Part shown: positions 56,675 to 64,000 of the stretch, one piece after another
How the letters are laid out: each line of letters opens with the position of its first letter
How positions within the stretch are numbered: position 1 is the first letter of the stretch
NCBI GenBank assembly: GCA_947493195.1
Contig: CANLQG010000001.1
Location: forward strand, 434,001-498,000
Reading direction: 5' to 3'
DNA: 64,000 nucleotides
From: an uncultured Sphingomonadaceae bacterium
GTDB lineage: Bacteria > Pseudomonadota > Alphaproteobacteria > Sphingomonadales > Sphingomonadaceae
Translations under genes and position numbers: made by a program
Notes under the pieces: generated by a model
What the model was told of the DNA's origin: nothing
Seen by the model: the letters and a program-made list of their open reading frames with translations, nothing else
Database searches by the model: none

Positions 56675-57442
56675 TCAAACCAGGGCGAAAATCCGGCCCG
56701 CCGCCCAGCCCATGAAAACCGAAAGGCCGACAGCGAAAAGGCCGTAGAAGAAGGAGTAATCGTTCGCCGCTTCCTCAACGCCCAGTTCGAAGCCTTCCTT
56801 GAACACCTGCACCTCCGACGTAGCAGATGAGATCACCCGGCCATCGTAGATCGCGAAGGTTTCCGCCACGTACCGCCCGGAAATCACGTTCGAGGGGATG
56901 GGAATGTCGGCGCGGTAGAGCACGCCTTGCGAAATCTCCACGCCGGTGTCGTACTGGCCGTAAAGCCCCTGCCGCTGGCGCAGGTCCACCAGCCCCTCTG
57001 CAAAGCGTTGCTGTTCGGCAGGGTCGATGGATCCCGATGGCGAGAGCTGCAGGTAATCCAGCCCAAGCTCGTAAATCGCTGCCGTGCGTTCATCGACGAT
57101 GTCGAGCACGGGGCGCGAACTGGCGATGGCATAGAACGAGGGCACGGACCTGTAGGCGGTGTCGTCCGAATTGACCCAGATGCCGAAGAAACGGTCCTTC
57201 TCGCGCACCAGGATCGGCTCGCTCGGTCCCTTCAGCACGACGACGACATCGTATTGCGCATCGCTGTCGGCCGGGTCCAGCACCGCTCCGTAAAGCAGGA
57301 GGTTGGCCCCGGTGAAGCCCTGCCGCAAAACAATCTCGTGCTGCGAGATATCGGGCACGAGGATCGGATCCTCGCTCTGCGCCTGAGCTGGCGCGTGGAC
57401 GGCGACGATCAGCGCCACGAAGAAGGCAAGCAGGCGCATCAT
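56675..57442 (-). CDS. TIGR02186 family membrane protein (TauE partner)
   Basis: A 255-residue protein with a signal peptide (MMRLLAFFVALIVAVHAPAQAQ), a beta-rich periplasmic domain (EIVLRQGFTGANLLLYGAV, VVVLKGPSEPILVREKDRFFGIWVN in part) and a C-terminal membrane helix (YSFFYGLFAVGLSVFMGWAAGRIFA). This matches TIGR02186, a family found next to TauE/SafE transporters. The start ATG overlaps the tauE stop (ATGA), so the pair is co-translated. The function is unknown; a periplasmic co-factor of the transporter is the natural guess. Confidence 0.87.
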   Translation of the reverse strand: MMRLLAFFVALIVAVHAPAQAQSEDPILVPDISQHEIVLRQGFTGANLLLYGAVLDPADSDAQYDVVVVLKGPSEPILVREKDRFFGIWVNSDDTAYRSVPSFYAIASSRPVLDIVDERTAAIYELGLDYLQLSPSGSIDPAEQQRFAEGLVDLRQRQGLYGQYDTGVEISQGVLYRADIPIPSNVISGRYVAETFAIYDGRVISSATSEVQVFKEGFELGVEEAANDYSFFYGLFAVGLSVFMGWAAGRIFALV

Positions 57443-58371
57443 AGCGGCACCACCGTGTAGACTTCGGCAGGTCGCACGCCCAGGCCATAGGCCATCTGCA
57501 ATGCTATCACGAGCACGATCGCCGCGAGGACCAGGCGCAGATGCTCCGGCTTGGCAAATCCGGCGATCTTCGTTCCGAGCTGCGCGCCGGTGACGGAACC
57601 CAGTAGCAGGAGACCCGCGAGCACGATATCCACCGCGCGAGTGGTAAAGGCGTGCACCATCGTCACCAGCATGGTGATAAACAGGATGTTGAACAGGCTG
57701 GTGCCGACCACGACGCGGGCACTCATCCCCAGGATGTAGAGCATGGCCGGTACCATGATGAAGCCACCGCCAACGCCCATCAGCATGGTGAGGATGCCCA
57801 CCCCCACTCCCAGGATCAGAGGGCCGAGCGGCGAGATGTACAGGCCCGAGCGGTAGAAGCGCCAGCGGTAGGGAAGCCCGGCAATCATCGGGTGGTGCCG
57901 ACGCTTTGCCGTCTGCCGCTTTCCGCCGTCCGCGCCGCCACCGCCGAATCGGCCCGGCCACAGCTCCTGCAGCGCCTCGCGCCCCATCAGGCCGCCGATG
58001 GTGCCCAGCAGCAGCACGTAAAGGATATTGATGACGACATCGATCTGGCCAACCGCGCGCAGCAGGTTGAACAATAGCGCGCCGATCAGTGCGCCGACCA
58101 TGCCGCCCGCCACGATCACGCCGCCGATCTGGTAGTCCACGCCGTTCTTGCGGCTATGGGCGAATACGCCGGAAACGCTGGCGCCGGTCACCTGCGTAGC
58201 GGCAGAGGCGGCGGCCACGGTGGGCGGAATGCCATAGAAGATCAGCAGCGGCGTGGTGAGAAATCCTCCACCCACGCCGAAGACGCCCGACAGGATGCCC
58301 GTAGCCACGCCCAGCGCGACGATAACGAGACCGTCGACAGCAAGATTGGCGATGGGGAGATAGACATCCAT
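57439..58371 (-). CDS. TauE/SafE family anion exporter
   Basis: A 310-residue inner-membrane protein with about eight helices. The duplicated TauE core is visible: GILSGVFGVGGGFLTTPLLIFYGIPPTVA in part, and later GILTMLMGVGGGFIMVPAMLYILGM. A cytoplasmic linker (about residues 135-170) is Gly/Lys/Arg-rich. The family exports sulfite or organosulfonates, or moves other small anions. The start is ATG 58371. It is paired with the TIGR02186 gene. Confidence 0.9.
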   Translation of the reverse strand: MDVYLPIANLAVDGLVIVALGVATGILSGVFGVGGGFLTTPLLIFYGIPPTVAAASAATQVTGASVSGVFAHSRKNGVDYQIGGVIVAGGMVGALIGALLFNLLRAVGQIDVVINILYVLLLGTIGGLMGREALQELWPGRFGGGGADGGKRQTAKRRHHPMIAGLPYRWRFYRSGLYISPLGPLILGVGVGILTMLMGVGGGFIMVPAMLYILGMSARVVVGTSLFNILFITMLVTMVHAFTTRAVDIVLAGLLLLGSVTGAQLGTKIAGFAKPEHLRLVLAAIVLVIALQMAYGLGVRPAEVYTVVPL

Positions 58372-58425
58372 TACCTGCGCCTAATGCAAAGGCGCGGTTG
58401 ATTGAAGGTGAATGCTGCGCTGCGA

Positions 58426-59601
58426 CTAAAAACCTGCCGTCAGTGTGAGCGCAGGGCCACTCGCAGGCTCGGCATCACCTGCAACGCGGAACCGGTAATC
58501 TGCCGAGAGGCGTCCGCGGGCCTGCCCGAGACGGAAGCTCACGCCCGCGCTTGGTCCGACATCCAGCCGCTGCGCATCATCCTGCGCGCCGCCCCACACG
58601 CCGCCGCCCGCCGTCAGGCGAAAATTGTCGGTGCCGGTCAATTCGCGCGTAATGCGCGCCTGTCCGTCGACGAAAGGTGTGGCAAATTCGCCGGTGACAT
58701 AGCCACCCTGCATGTAGGCTTCTGCCGTGAACCCGGCAGGCAAGGCGAGCGGGTCAAGTTCGCTTACGGCAAAGGCGGCGGCGCGCAGCTCGGCTCCGGC
58801 GTCGGTCTCGCTCACCCGCGCTTCCGCGGCCAGCCGCACCGGCACGGAAGCCAGCGGCCGCGCCGAGGCACCCAGCGCAACATCGGTCTCGCTCGCGCCG
58901 TCCAGCGCCCGGGTGGCCCGCAGGTAGAGCCCGGGCGCATGGCCGCTGCCGGGGTCGATCCGATAATGGACCACCGCGCCTACCTGGCTGCGGCCATAGC
59001 TGGGGCGGCCCGACGTGATCGGCGTGGTGGTATCATCGCGCCACAGCGCCCACAGGTCCATCGACCAGCGACGGCCACTATCGACATCGGCAAAGTCGCG
59101 CGCTGCAGAAGGGGCGGAGACAACTCCCGGCGCGACTGGCCCCGCGCCGCGGCGGTATGGCGGGGCTTGCCTGGTCTGCACCCCGCTGCGGTAGCCCGCC
59201 GCAAGCAGTATGGTGTGGGCAATCATGCGATCGACGCCGAGCATCCCTGCCCTACCCGCTGCCGTCCGCCTGAAATCACGGGCCAGTCCTTCGGGCAGGC
59301 CAAAGTCGGGCCTAGGCAGAGGTTCGGGCGCGGGCGACCGCAGCAGGTCTGCTGGAGCGCGGCGCTCCACCGGTATCGAAGGCCTCGTTTGCATCGGCGC
59401 GCTCTGGTCGGACCGCCGCGCCGCCGGCATTTGCGCCGGATCCACCACCTCTTGCGCCAGCATATCGGGAAGGACCGGGCCAATGGCCGGGGCGAGCGGA
59501 GACTCCCACAGTGCGATACGCAGCACGATCCAGGCACCCAGAACCATGCCGAGAGACATCAGCGGCCACCCTCGCCTTGCCTGCACGCCCCGCCCTGTCA
59601 T
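58426..59601 (-). CDS. Probable outer-membrane partner of the Nfr-like glycosyltransferase
   Basis: A 391-residue protein. An N-terminal hydrophobic helix (MSLGMVLGAWIVLRIALW) is followed by a Pro/Arg-rich periplasmic stretch (about 55-105) and a C-terminal beta-rich half with alternating strands (AEAYMQGGYVTGEFATPFVDG, NFRLTAGGGVWGGAQDD) ending in aromatic Phe (LTLTAGF). It resembles the C-terminal part of NfrA, the outer-membrane receptor partner of NfrB. The TPR part of NfrA is missing. Its start overlaps the glycosyltransferase stop by 4 bases. Confidence 0.65.
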   Translation of the reverse strand: MTGRGVQARRGWPLMSLGMVLGAWIVLRIALWESPLAPAIGPVLPDMLAQEVVDPAQMPAARRSDQSAPMQTRPSIPVERRAPADLLRSPAPEPLPRPDFGLPEGLARDFRRTAAGRAGMLGVDRMIAHTILLAAGYRSGVQTRQAPPYRRGAGPVAPGVVSAPSAARDFADVDSGRRWSMDLWALWRDDTTTPITSGRPSYGRSQVGAVVHYRIDPGSGHAPGLYLRATRALDGASETDVALGASARPLASVPVRLAAEARVSETDAGAELRAAAFAVSELDPLALPAGFTAEAYMQGGYVTGEFATPFVDGQARITRELTGTDNFRLTAGGGVWGGAQDDAQRLDVGPSAGVSFRLGQARGRLSADYRFRVAGDAEPASGPALTLTAGF

Positions 59602-61001
59602 CGCGACAATTCCAGCACAGCCGTGCGCGCGGGGTGCGCGTCATGCTCGGTCTTTTCCCATAGCGGCGAGGCCCCGCGCAGCGTCTTCGCATAGGCGAAC
59701 AGGGCACGGTATCCGGCCATGATCGCAATGACATTCGCCACGGGAATGCGCAGCACGGCGCGCATCCCTTCGCGGGCGCCGTATTCCATGCGGGTGAAAG
59801 TGAACCGCATGAAAGCTCGCCAGGCAAAGCTGGCAAGATTGAGTGCCACGAGTGCCAGCAACAGGCCGCTAGGCTCCCACGAGGACGGCAGGCCCGCCGC
59901 ATTCAGTCCGGCAAGCACCAGTGCCAGCACGAAGAGGGTGTAGCCGCTGAACAGCACCAGGGCAGACAGCGGGCCGCGCCTGTCGCGCATGCGCATCCAC
60001 CATTCGCCGGGTCCGCCGGTCCAGCCCAGCCGGTCCCACCCTTGCAGGGCGATGCCGTGCATCCAGCGCGCTTTCTGGCGAACGGCATGACCAAGCTGGT
60101 TCGGGAAATAGGCGCGCGTGGCGATCAGTTGCCCATCATCGCCGCGCACCCGCAGGAACCGCGATCGCCCACCCAGCGCCGCGACCTTTACCCCAAGTTC
60201 GTAATCCTCGGTGAGCGAATCCTCGTCGAAGGGGGAATTGCGCCCCGCATCGCGGGCAACCCGCGCCAGCATGCCGCGTTCGAAAGCACAGCCGACTCCG
60301 GCGGCGGGAAGGCTGGCCCCCAGTTCATTGCGCACCACCATCGCCTTGCCATGGGCTTCGGCAAATTCCTCGCAATAGTGGCTGCCGATCCAGCGCGATG
60401 CCTCCTGTGGCATCGGCAGGACGGGCAGTTGCACGAAGTCGGCAGTACCGATCGCCCGGTCGAGCAGGGCGAGAGCGGCGGGATCCACCATGTCTTCCGA
60501 ATCGTGCAGCACCACCATGCGGGCTGTTCGCCCTTCGCGGAGTTCGTCCTGTTGCAGAGCTGCGTAAAGGCGGTTCAGGCAGTCGGCCTTGGTGGAAGGG
60601 CCCAAGCGGTCATGCACCACGATCCGCACACGCCGATCGCCCCTGGCTCCGCGCGCAGCGGCCTCCAGCGTGGCGGGATCGTTGCGGTAGACGCCGACGT
60701 AAAGCCGCAAGTCGGCCTGTGGCCAGACGGCCAGCGCGTGGGAAAGCGTATCGGCAATGACGCTGGCTTCCTGCCATGCCGGGATCAGCACCGCTGCCCG
60801 TCCGGAAAGCTGGCGGTGGTGGATTTCGCCGCGAGCCAGCACCGGCGTTTCGGTCCGACCGGAAAAGCGCAGCCACAGCCACGCCAGATCCATGCCGAAT
60901 TCGTCAATCGCGCCAAGCAGGAAGAAAAAACCTGCAAACAACAGCAACTCGTGTTCGGCCAGCGCCAGCCATTGCAGCGCGGTCGACGCGGTATCCCCCA
61001 T
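59598..61001 (-). CDS. NfrB-like membrane glycosyltransferase (GT2)
   Basis: A 467-residue enzyme with one N-terminal helix, a GT2 catalytic domain and three C-terminal helices. Catalytic markers are AVLIPAWQEASVI, the DxD-like VLHDSEDMVDP, the ED motif in DEDSLTEDYELGVK and the polymerase motif QKARW (QxxRW) in AVRQKARWMHGIAL. This is the pattern of NfrB, the phage N4 adsorption glycosyltransferase, which makes an exported polysaccharide. E. coli NfrB also carries a C-terminal c-di-GMP-binding MshEN domain; here the protein ends after the last helix and a short tail. Confidence 0.85.
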   Translation of the reverse strand: MGDTASTALQWLALAEHELLLFAGFFFLLGAIDEFGMDLAWLWLRFSGRTETPVLARGEIHHRQLSGRAAVLIPAWQEASVIADTLSHALAVWPQADLRLYVGVYRNDPATLEAAARGARGDRRVRIVVHDRLGPSTKADCLNRLYAALQQDELREGRTARMVVLHDSEDMVDPAALALLDRAIGTADFVQLPVLPMPQEASRWIGSHYCEEFAEAHGKAMVVRNELGASLPAAGVGCAFERGMLARVARDAGRNSPFDEDSLTEDYELGVKVAALGGRSRFLRVRGDDGQLIATRAYFPNQLGHAVRQKARWMHGIALQGWDRLGWTGGPGEWWMRMRDRRGPLSALVLFSGYTLFVLALVLAGLNAAGLPSSWEPSGLLLALVALNLASFAWRAFMRFTFTRMEYGAREGMRAVLRIPVANVIAIMAGYRALFAYAKTLRGASPLWEKTEHDAHPARTAVLELSR

Positions 61002-61025
61002 GGCGGAGCCCCTGACCTAAGTATT

Positions 61026-61148
61026 TGTTGCTAGGGATAAAGCTTGCGACGCAAAAGGCAACATGGCGGCTCTTTCCAGTACCCGCATAGCCGCCCGCAA
61101 TTTTTGCGGGCTTGCATCTGCTGTCGATTTTGGGGAAGGGCACTGTCC
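61026..61148 (+). promoter_or_regulatory. Structured nhaA leader, possible ion-sensing riboswitch
   Basis: Between the divergent glycosyltransferase and nhaA lie nested hairpins. P1 is TGTTGC/GCAACA (61026-61031 with 61058-61063), enclosing AGGGATAAAG and a TTGC/GCAA hairpin. P2 is GGCGGCT/AGCCGCC (61065-61071 with 61089-61095). P3 is GCAA-type CCCGCAA/TTGCGGG (61094-61100 with 61104-61110). The P2 loop CTTTCC (61072-61077) is complementary to GGGAAG (61133-61138), which holds the Shine-Dalgarno. nhaA-I and nhaA-II RNAs, reported as lithium-sensing riboswitches, lie before nhaA genes in proteobacteria, but I cannot confirm a match to either consensus. Confidence 0.5.
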
Positions 61149-62375
61149 ATGGCAGAACCCAGCATCGTGAAATCCGCAGTCCGCAACTTCAAGGCCCTGT
61201 TCAAGGCCGACGCTTTTGAGGGGATCCTTCTGATCGCCGTCGCCGTCGTCGCCATGATAGTCGCCAATTCAGGCATTGCGGGGCCCTATTTCGAACTGTT
61301 CAATGGCTACCTGTGGTCAAAGGACGCGTTCTACCTCAATACCCTGCACCTGTGGATCAACGACGGGTTGATGGTGATCTTCTTCTTCGTCGTCGGGCTG
61401 GAAGTGAAGCGCGAGCTTATCTGCGGCAACCTCGCCGATCCCAAGCAGCGCACCCTCCCCATCCTTGCAGCAGCCGCAGGCATGGCCGTGCCCATCGGCG
61501 TGTTCCTGGCAGTGACCGGCGGCGCGCCGGAATACCGCGCAGGCATGGCCATCCCGGCGGCGACCGACATCGCCTTTGCCATGGGCGTGATCGGCCTGCT
61601 GGGCACCCGCGTGCCGAAATCGCTTCGCCTGTTCCTGCTGACTGTGGCCATCGTTGATGATATCGGTGCGGTGGCGATTATCGCCATCTTCTATTCCGAG
61701 CCGAACGTCATGTGGCTGCTCATTTCGCTGGGCGTCTTTATCGTGATGCTGGCGATGAACCGTTACCGGGTGCGCCACGTCTCGCTGTTCGTGATTGCCA
61801 CGATCGCGCTGTGGTACTGCGTGCTCAATTCCGGCGTCCACGCCACCATCGCCGGCGTGCTGGCGGCCTTCACGATCCCGATGCAGACCAAGGACGGCTA
61901 TTCCATGCTGGAGAACGTGGAGCACTCTCTCGTTCCGTGGAGCGCATACCTGGTGGTGCCCATCTTCGGCTTCGCCAATGCCGGCGTCAGCCTGTCCGGA
62001 CTGGGGCTGGAGGCCTTGCTCGATCCGCTGCCGCTGGCCGTGGGCGCGGGCCTTGTCATCGGCAAGCAGGTGGGCATTTTCACCACGGTCTGGGCCTCGG
62101 TAAAGCTGGGCATCGTGAAGATGCCACCGGCCTGTTCCTGGGCGGAAGTGTGGGGCGTATCCATCCTGTGCGGCATCGGCTTCACCATGAGCCTGTTCAT
62201 CGGCGAACTGGCCTTCGAAGGCACCAGCGAGGTCGCCCGCCTGCTGCGTGACGAGGCCAAGATCGGCATCCTCATGGGCTCGCTGATTTCGGCAGTGCTC
62301 GGATATACCGTGCTGCGCTTCACGACGACGCACCCGGAAGAAGCGACGGACGATCCCAGCAGCCCGGTGGTCTGA
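61149..62375 (+). CDS. nhaA: Na+/H+ antiporter NhaA
   Basis: 408 residues from ATG 61149. The key acidic residues D140 (PAATDIAFA) and D170-D171 (AIVDDIGA) match D133, D163 and D164 of E. coli NhaA in spacing. FFFVVGLEVKREL, FALANAGV-like FGFANAGVSLSG and GIGFTMSLFIGELAF are further markers. It extrudes Na+ or Li+ in exchange for protons. It is followed by a strong terminator. An upstream open frame (from 61044) is the leader and is not coding. Confidence 0.96.
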   Translation: MAEPSIVKSAVRNFKALFKADAFEGILLIAVAVVAMIVANSGIAGPYFELFNGYLWSKDAFYLNTLHLWINDGLMVIFFFVVGLEVKRELICGNLADPKQRTLPILAAAAGMAVPIGVFLAVTGGAPEYRAGMAIPAATDIAFAMGVIGLLGTRVPKSLRLFLLTVAIVDDIGAVAIIAIFYSEPNVMWLLISLGVFIVMLAMNRYRVRHVSLFVIATIALWYCVLNSGVHATIAGVLAAFTIPMQTKDGYSMLENVEHSLVPWSAYLVVPIFGFANAGVSLSGLGLEALLDPLPLAVGAGLVIGKQVGIFTTVWASVKLGIVKMPPACSWAEVWGVSILCGIGFTMSLFIGELAFEGTSEVARLLRDEAKIGILMGSLISAVLGYTVLRFTTTHPEEATDDPSSPVV

Positions 62376-62390
62376 TCCTCGCGCAAACGA

Positions 62391-62434
62391 AGCGGCCCCC
62401 GGTTCCATCTGGAACCGGGGGCCGTTTGGTTTCT
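62391..62434. terminator. Strong bidirectional terminator between nhaA and the DUF3297 gene
   Basis: A perfect 14-bp stem, CGGCCCCCGGTTCC / GGAACCGGGGGCCG (62393-62406 with 62411-62424), with an ATCT loop. TTTGGTTTCTT follows on the plus strand, and a CTTCGTTTG tract follows on the minus strand. It serves both convergent genes. Confidence 0.92.
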
Positions 62435-62454
62435 TGGAGAGTATCGGGCTTGCG

Positions 62455-62751
62455 TCAGTCAGCCTTTGCTATCGGCGGGTTTTCGCCCAGGTCCTCGTAC
62501 CAAGCTTCGACCGGGCCCTTCAGCTTGATCGTCAGCGGGCGGCCCTTGCGGTCCACCGTCTTGCCGGCCTGCACGCGCACCCAGCCTTCGGAAATGCAGT
62601 ATTCCTCGATATCGGTGCGCACCCGGTCCTTGAACTTGATGCCAACGCCGCGTTGCAGCTTGTCGGCATCGAAATGTTCGCTGCGCGGATCGATCGACAG
62701 GTGATCGGGCGGGGTGTCGCCGGAAGGCGCGGTGGTGTTCTCTTCGGTCAT
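62455..62751 (-). CDS. DUF3297 family protein
   Basis: A 98-residue cytoplasmic protein from ATG 62751. It has an acidic N-terminus, then PPDHLSIDPRSEHFDADKLQRGVGIKFKDRVRTDIEEYC (in part) and GKTVDRKGRPLTIKLKGPVEAWYEDL (in part), matching DUF3297. Family members are sometimes misnamed glutathione peroxidase in databases, but there is no such active site. The function is unknown. It follows the 17-residue-repeat gene by 31 bases. Confidence 0.85.
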   Translation of the reverse strand: MTEENTTAPSGDTPPDHLSIDPRSEHFDADKLQRGVGIKFKDRVRTDIEEYCISEGWVRVQAGKTVDRKGRPLTIKLKGPVEAWYEDLGENPPIAKAD

Positions 62752-62782
62752 GCCAAAGCCACTAGCTGCGTTCGTGCAAAAA

Positions 62783-63076
62783 TCAATCGGGCGGCAGCAT
62801 GGTGAGGTCCGCCGGTATTTCGTCGGGCGAGCCGCCCGGATCCTGCCTGTCGTCCGGCAGCGGCTCGATCTCGTCGGGATTCGCACCGGGCTGGTCGTCG
62901 CTATCGGGCGTGGGATCGATCTCGTCGGGCGCGTTGCCGGGGTGATCGCTATCGCCCGGCTGGGGGCCGGTGCGGTCGGGATCGACGGGTGATTCGCCTT
63001 CCTTGATCTGGGGCGAGTCCGGCTGCTGCTGCGGCACTGTGGCTGCCTGTGACACGTCGGTTTCATCGGTTTGCAT
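62783..63076 (-). CDS. Small disordered acidic protein with 17-residue repeats
   Basis: A 97-residue protein from ATG 63076, with no signal peptide or hydrophobic segment. It is dominated by Asp, Glu, Pro, Gln and Gly. From residue 46 a 17-residue unit of pattern PG-x-x-PDEI-x-P... recurs at residues 46, 63 and 80. It is probably intrinsically disordered and low in pI. I recognise no family. The frame starts earlier, but MQTDETD is the first plausible start. It lies upstream of the DUF3297 gene on the same strand and may be its operon partner. Confidence 0.6.
   Translation of the reverse strand: MQTDETDVSQAATVPQQQPDSPQIKEGESPVDPDRTGPQPGDSDHPGNAPDEIDPTPDSDDQPGANPDEIEPLPDDRQDPGGSPDEIPADLTMLPPD
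62807..62941 (-). repeat. In-frame 51-base tandem repeat
   Basis: About 2.6 copies of a 51-base unit in the acidic-protein gene, encoding PG-x-x-PDEI units spaced exactly 17 residues apart (residues 46, 63, 80). The copies differ in sequence, which points to an old and selected repeat rather than recent slippage. Confidence 0.75.
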
Positions 63077-63238
63077 GGCGGGTTTTTCCTTCGTTTGAGC
63101 CTGCCGGTTGAACGGACGATGCGATAACTGCGTTCCGGTGGCGAATTCCGCTGATCGTGCTGCTTGCCCTTTTCGGCTCATCACCCTATGGGCACCGCTT
63201 CGTTTCGCAGGCTCCCCGCCTGCAAGGTTCGTCGGGCC

Positions 63239-63323
63239 GCGGGCGTGGCGGAATTGGTAGACGCGCTGGTTTTAGGTACCAGTATCGCAAGATGTGGGGG
63301 TTCGAGTCCCTTCGCCCGCACCA
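63239..63323 (+). tRNA. tRNA-Leu (anticodon UAG)
   Basis: An 85-base tRNA including an encoded CCA. The acceptor stem is GCGGGCG/CGCCCGC with discriminator A. The D-arm is GCGGAATTGGTAGACGC and the anticodon stem-loop is CTGGT-TTTAGGT-ACCAG, giving UAG. A long variable arm (ATCGCAAGATGT) identifies it as class II (Leu). The T-arm is GGGGGTTCGAGTCCCTT. It reads CUA/CUG-type leucine codons and lies 64 bases before tig. Confidence 0.97.
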
Positions 63324-63387
63324 GTTTCGTTTGACTGGGTTCCCGACCCATGGCGGACCTCTGGAGAGTATTGAGTAAAGGCTGATC

Positions 63388-64000
63388 ATGCAGATTGTCG
63401 AAACCACCAACGAAGGCCTCAAGCGCGCCTACACCCTCACCATCACGGCCAAGGATATCGATGCGAAGATCGATGCCGAGGTGAAGAAGGTTGCCCCGCA
63501 GGTACGCATGCCCGGCTTCCGCCCCGGCAAGGTGCCGGCCAACCTGGTGCGCAAGATGCACGGCGATGCCCTGCACGCCGACGTGCTGAATTCGACCGTG
63601 CGCGAATCGGTCGACAGCCTGATCCGCGACAAGAAGTTGCGCCCTGCGTTGCAGCCCAAGGTGGAAATGACCGACGGCTACGAACAGGGCAAGGATGCCG
63701 AACTGACCGTGGAAGTCGAAGTCCTTCCCGAGATCGAGGCCCCTTCCGTGGATGGCCTGAAGCTCGAAAAGCTGACCGTGCCCGTTTCCGACGAGCAGAT
63801 GGACGAAGCGCTGGGTCGCATCGCCGAGGGCCAGAAGAGCTACAAGGACGCCGCCAAGACCAAGAAGGCTGCCGAGGGCGACCAGCTGATCATCGATTTC
63901 GTCGGCAGCATCGATGGCGAGGAATTCGAAGGCGGCAAGGCCGAAGATGCACCGCTGGTGATCGGTTCGGGCCAGTTCATCCCCGGCTTCGAAGACCAGT
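63388..64000 (+). CDS. tig: Trigger factor (3' end beyond window)
   Basis: The first 204 residues of trigger factor, truncated by the window edge. The ribosome-binding domain has the tail-docking motif GFRPGKVPANLVRKMHG (family GFRxGKxP). The PPIase (FKBP) domain starts around QLIIDFVGSIDGEEFEGG, with VIGSGQFIPGFEDQ at the edge. It chaperones nascent chains at the ribosome exit. AAAGG lies about 6 bases before the ATG. It is often followed by clpP, which would lie outside the window. Confidence 0.96.
   Translation, partial: MQIVETTNEGLKRAYTLTITAKDIDAKIDAEVKKVAPQVRMPGFRPGKVPANLVRKMHGDALHADVLNSTVRESVDSLIRDKKLRPALQPKVEMTDGYEQGKDAELTVEVEVLPEIEAPSVDGLKLEKLTVPVSDEQMDEALGRIAEGQKSYKDAAKTKKAAEGDQLIIDFVGSIDGEEFEGGKAEDAPLVIGSGQFIPGFEDQ

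Noticed and set aside
61044-61148. Upstream start for nhaA, adding 35 residues
   Set aside because: The extension reads through the structured leader. Family alignments begin near MAEPS, and the ribosome site is next to ATG 61149.

Overview
This is a high-GC (roughly 63 %) chromosomal segment from an alphaproteobacterium. It is most likely a sphingomonad, and probably of the Erythrobacteraceae. The evidence is the argS-SPOR-nagZ-scpA-scpB-tatABC block, an ATP12-type F1 assembly factor, an alphaproteobacterial MlaE with an N-terminal STAS domain, a paired TauE/TIGR02186 module, a very long TonB receptor and a CpaB-E/TadBC cluster. Species cannot be fixed from sequence reading alone. I saw no prophage, insertion sequence or CRISPR array. 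Coding density is very high and no gap between genes exceeds 300 bases; the longest are about 260 to 285 bases (28789-29070, 31651-31927 and 54574-54834).

Layout. 1-3.0 kb: a 3-hydroxyisobutyrate-dehydrogenase-like enzyme coupled to an exported amidohydrolase, then a small exported acidic protein. 3.1-9.75 kb (minus): argS, a SPOR protein, nagZ, scpA, scpB and tatABC. 9.8-15.3 kb: a lipoprotein; ispH, thrB and rnhA (plus); then a DUF1508 protein, a D-amino-acid-oxidase-fold enzyme and a lysophospholipase-like hydrolase (minus). 15.4-22.8 kb: a tad/cpa pilus operon (cpaA-B-C-D-E, tadB-C) that lacks cpaF and any pilin gene. 22.8-25.1 kb: a MarR regulator, MTA phosphorylase and a short-chain dehydrogenase. 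25.2-31.7 kb: a 1199-residue TonB-dependent receptor and clpB. 31.9-37.1 kb: an M16 lipoprotein peptidase, a small beta-rich protein, TrmL and two exported unknowns. 37.2-43.5 kb: gatCAB with a membrane gene inserted between gatA and gatB, a DUF4153 membrane protein, an anchored FKBP and rpsU. 43.7-47.4 kb: six plus-strand genes that overlap end to end (crcB to atp12). 47.4-50.9 kb: an MCE/Mla lipid-transport operon. 51.0-56.6 kb: valS, queE, a cluster of palindromes and a HerA-type ATPase. 56.7-61.0 kb: TIGR02186/TauE and a two-gene Nfr-like exopolysaccharide module. 61.0-64.0 kb: nhaA behind a structured leader, a DUF3297 protein, a 17-residue-repeat protein, tRNA-Leu(UAG) and the start of tig.

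The leads most worth checking are: the nhaA leader, where a hairpin loop is complementary to the Shine-Dalgarno region (possible ion riboswitch); the missing CpaF motor at a junction occupied by two abutting palindromes; a low-GC block inside valS; the Nfr-like glycosyltransferase without its c-di-GMP domain; and two genes (the lysophospholipase and trmL) that lack a conventional start codon where their families normally begin.
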